A stretch of 64,000 bases of DNA from Pseudorhodoplanes sp. (GTDB lineage Bacteria > Pseudomonadota > Alphaproteobacteria > Rhizobiales > Xanthobacteraceae). This document shows positions 63,928-64,000 of the stretch, in pieces. The stretch covers positions 62,001-126,000 of the forward strand of contig JALHOD010000008.1 in assembly GCA_022843165.1 (NCBI GenBank), read 5' to 3'. The notes under the pieces were generated by a model, which ran no database searches, was not told where the DNA came from, and worked only from the letters and a program-made list of their open reading frames with translations. Numbering within the stretch: position 1 is the first letter of the stretch; each line of letters opens with the position of its first letter. Position numbers and translations under genes: made by a program.

Positions 63928-64000
63928 GAGCTTTAGGTTCCGGTTGAAACGCCAATATGACGCTCACGATGCCGTTCGAATACCGAATAATGGCCTTTGA

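Overview
The window is about 60% GC, densely packed and carries genes typical of an alphaproteobacterium of the order Hyphomicrobiales (Bradyrhizobium / Rhodopseudomonas / Pseudolabrys-like): FixL-FixJ-FixK oxygen signalling, a cbb3 oxidase operon, many Liv, TRAP and TauT-type importers, and a HWE-type histidine kinase. No rRNA, tRNA, CRISPR array, prophage or insertion sequence was seen.

Layout. (1) 1-9.8 kb: a catabolic operon with a class I CoA-transferase/IpdAB-like pair (first gene cut by the window edge), an aldehyde dehydrogenase, an AMP-forming acyl-CoA synthetase and a complete Liv-type ABC importer. It looks like uptake, CoA activation and degradation of an unidentified carboxylic acid. 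(2) 9.9-12.2 kb: reverse-strand genes of poorly known function, namely a small membrane protein, a DUF4344-type metallopeptidase, two small DUF5985-like membrane proteins and a winged-helix-like protein. (3) 12.6-19.9 kb: two sensory proteins, a soluble hybrid kinase of about 1,814 residues with a long array of HAMP modules and three receiver domains, then a REC-PAS-HWE kinase-REC protein. (4) 20-50 kb: a low-oxygen island. It holds the sensor kinase FixL (haem PAS), FixJ and a FixK-type regulator, and one reverse-strand operon ccoNOQPGHIS encoding the cbb3 oxidase and its maturation proteins. Around these lie a CBS-BON protein, a P1B ATPase, a DevBCA-like exporter, protocatechuate dioxygenase pcaHG, a DUF6455-like protein with a cytochrome c, an acyl-CoA synthetase/GNAT protein, anion and amino-acid transporters, an alcohol dehydrogenase, and an ACP-acyl-AMP ligase-PlsC fusion. 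(5) 50-64 kb: a second catabolic island with a fused TRAP transporter and a MocR regulator, divergent from a NIPSNAP / three-subunit molybdenum hydroxylase / ACMSD-like decarboxylase / CoxG / TauT-type ABC operon, closed by a GntR-FCD regulator.

What ties the middle together is a recurring 14-base site, TTGA-N6-TCAA, the FNR/FixK recognition sequence. Six perfect copies and one match to the looser FixK2 form sit in front of genes or in divergent intergenic regions at 20.1, 22.9, 27.8, 35.8 (two), 42.9 and 49.7 kb. The FixK-like protein encoded here has the E..SR recognition helix that reads such sites. The inferred circuit is FixL (oxygen) to FixJ to FixK to these promoters. The surprising member is pcaHG, an oxygen-consuming ring-cleavage dioxygenase directly behind a perfect box.

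The best candidates for something under-described are: the pcaHG box; the CoA-transferase-like subunit that has lost the catalytic glutamate; the ACP-FAAL-PlsC fusion; the two-unit periodicity of the HAMP array; and the molybdenum hydroxylase/decarboxylase pathway, whose substrate is unknown.
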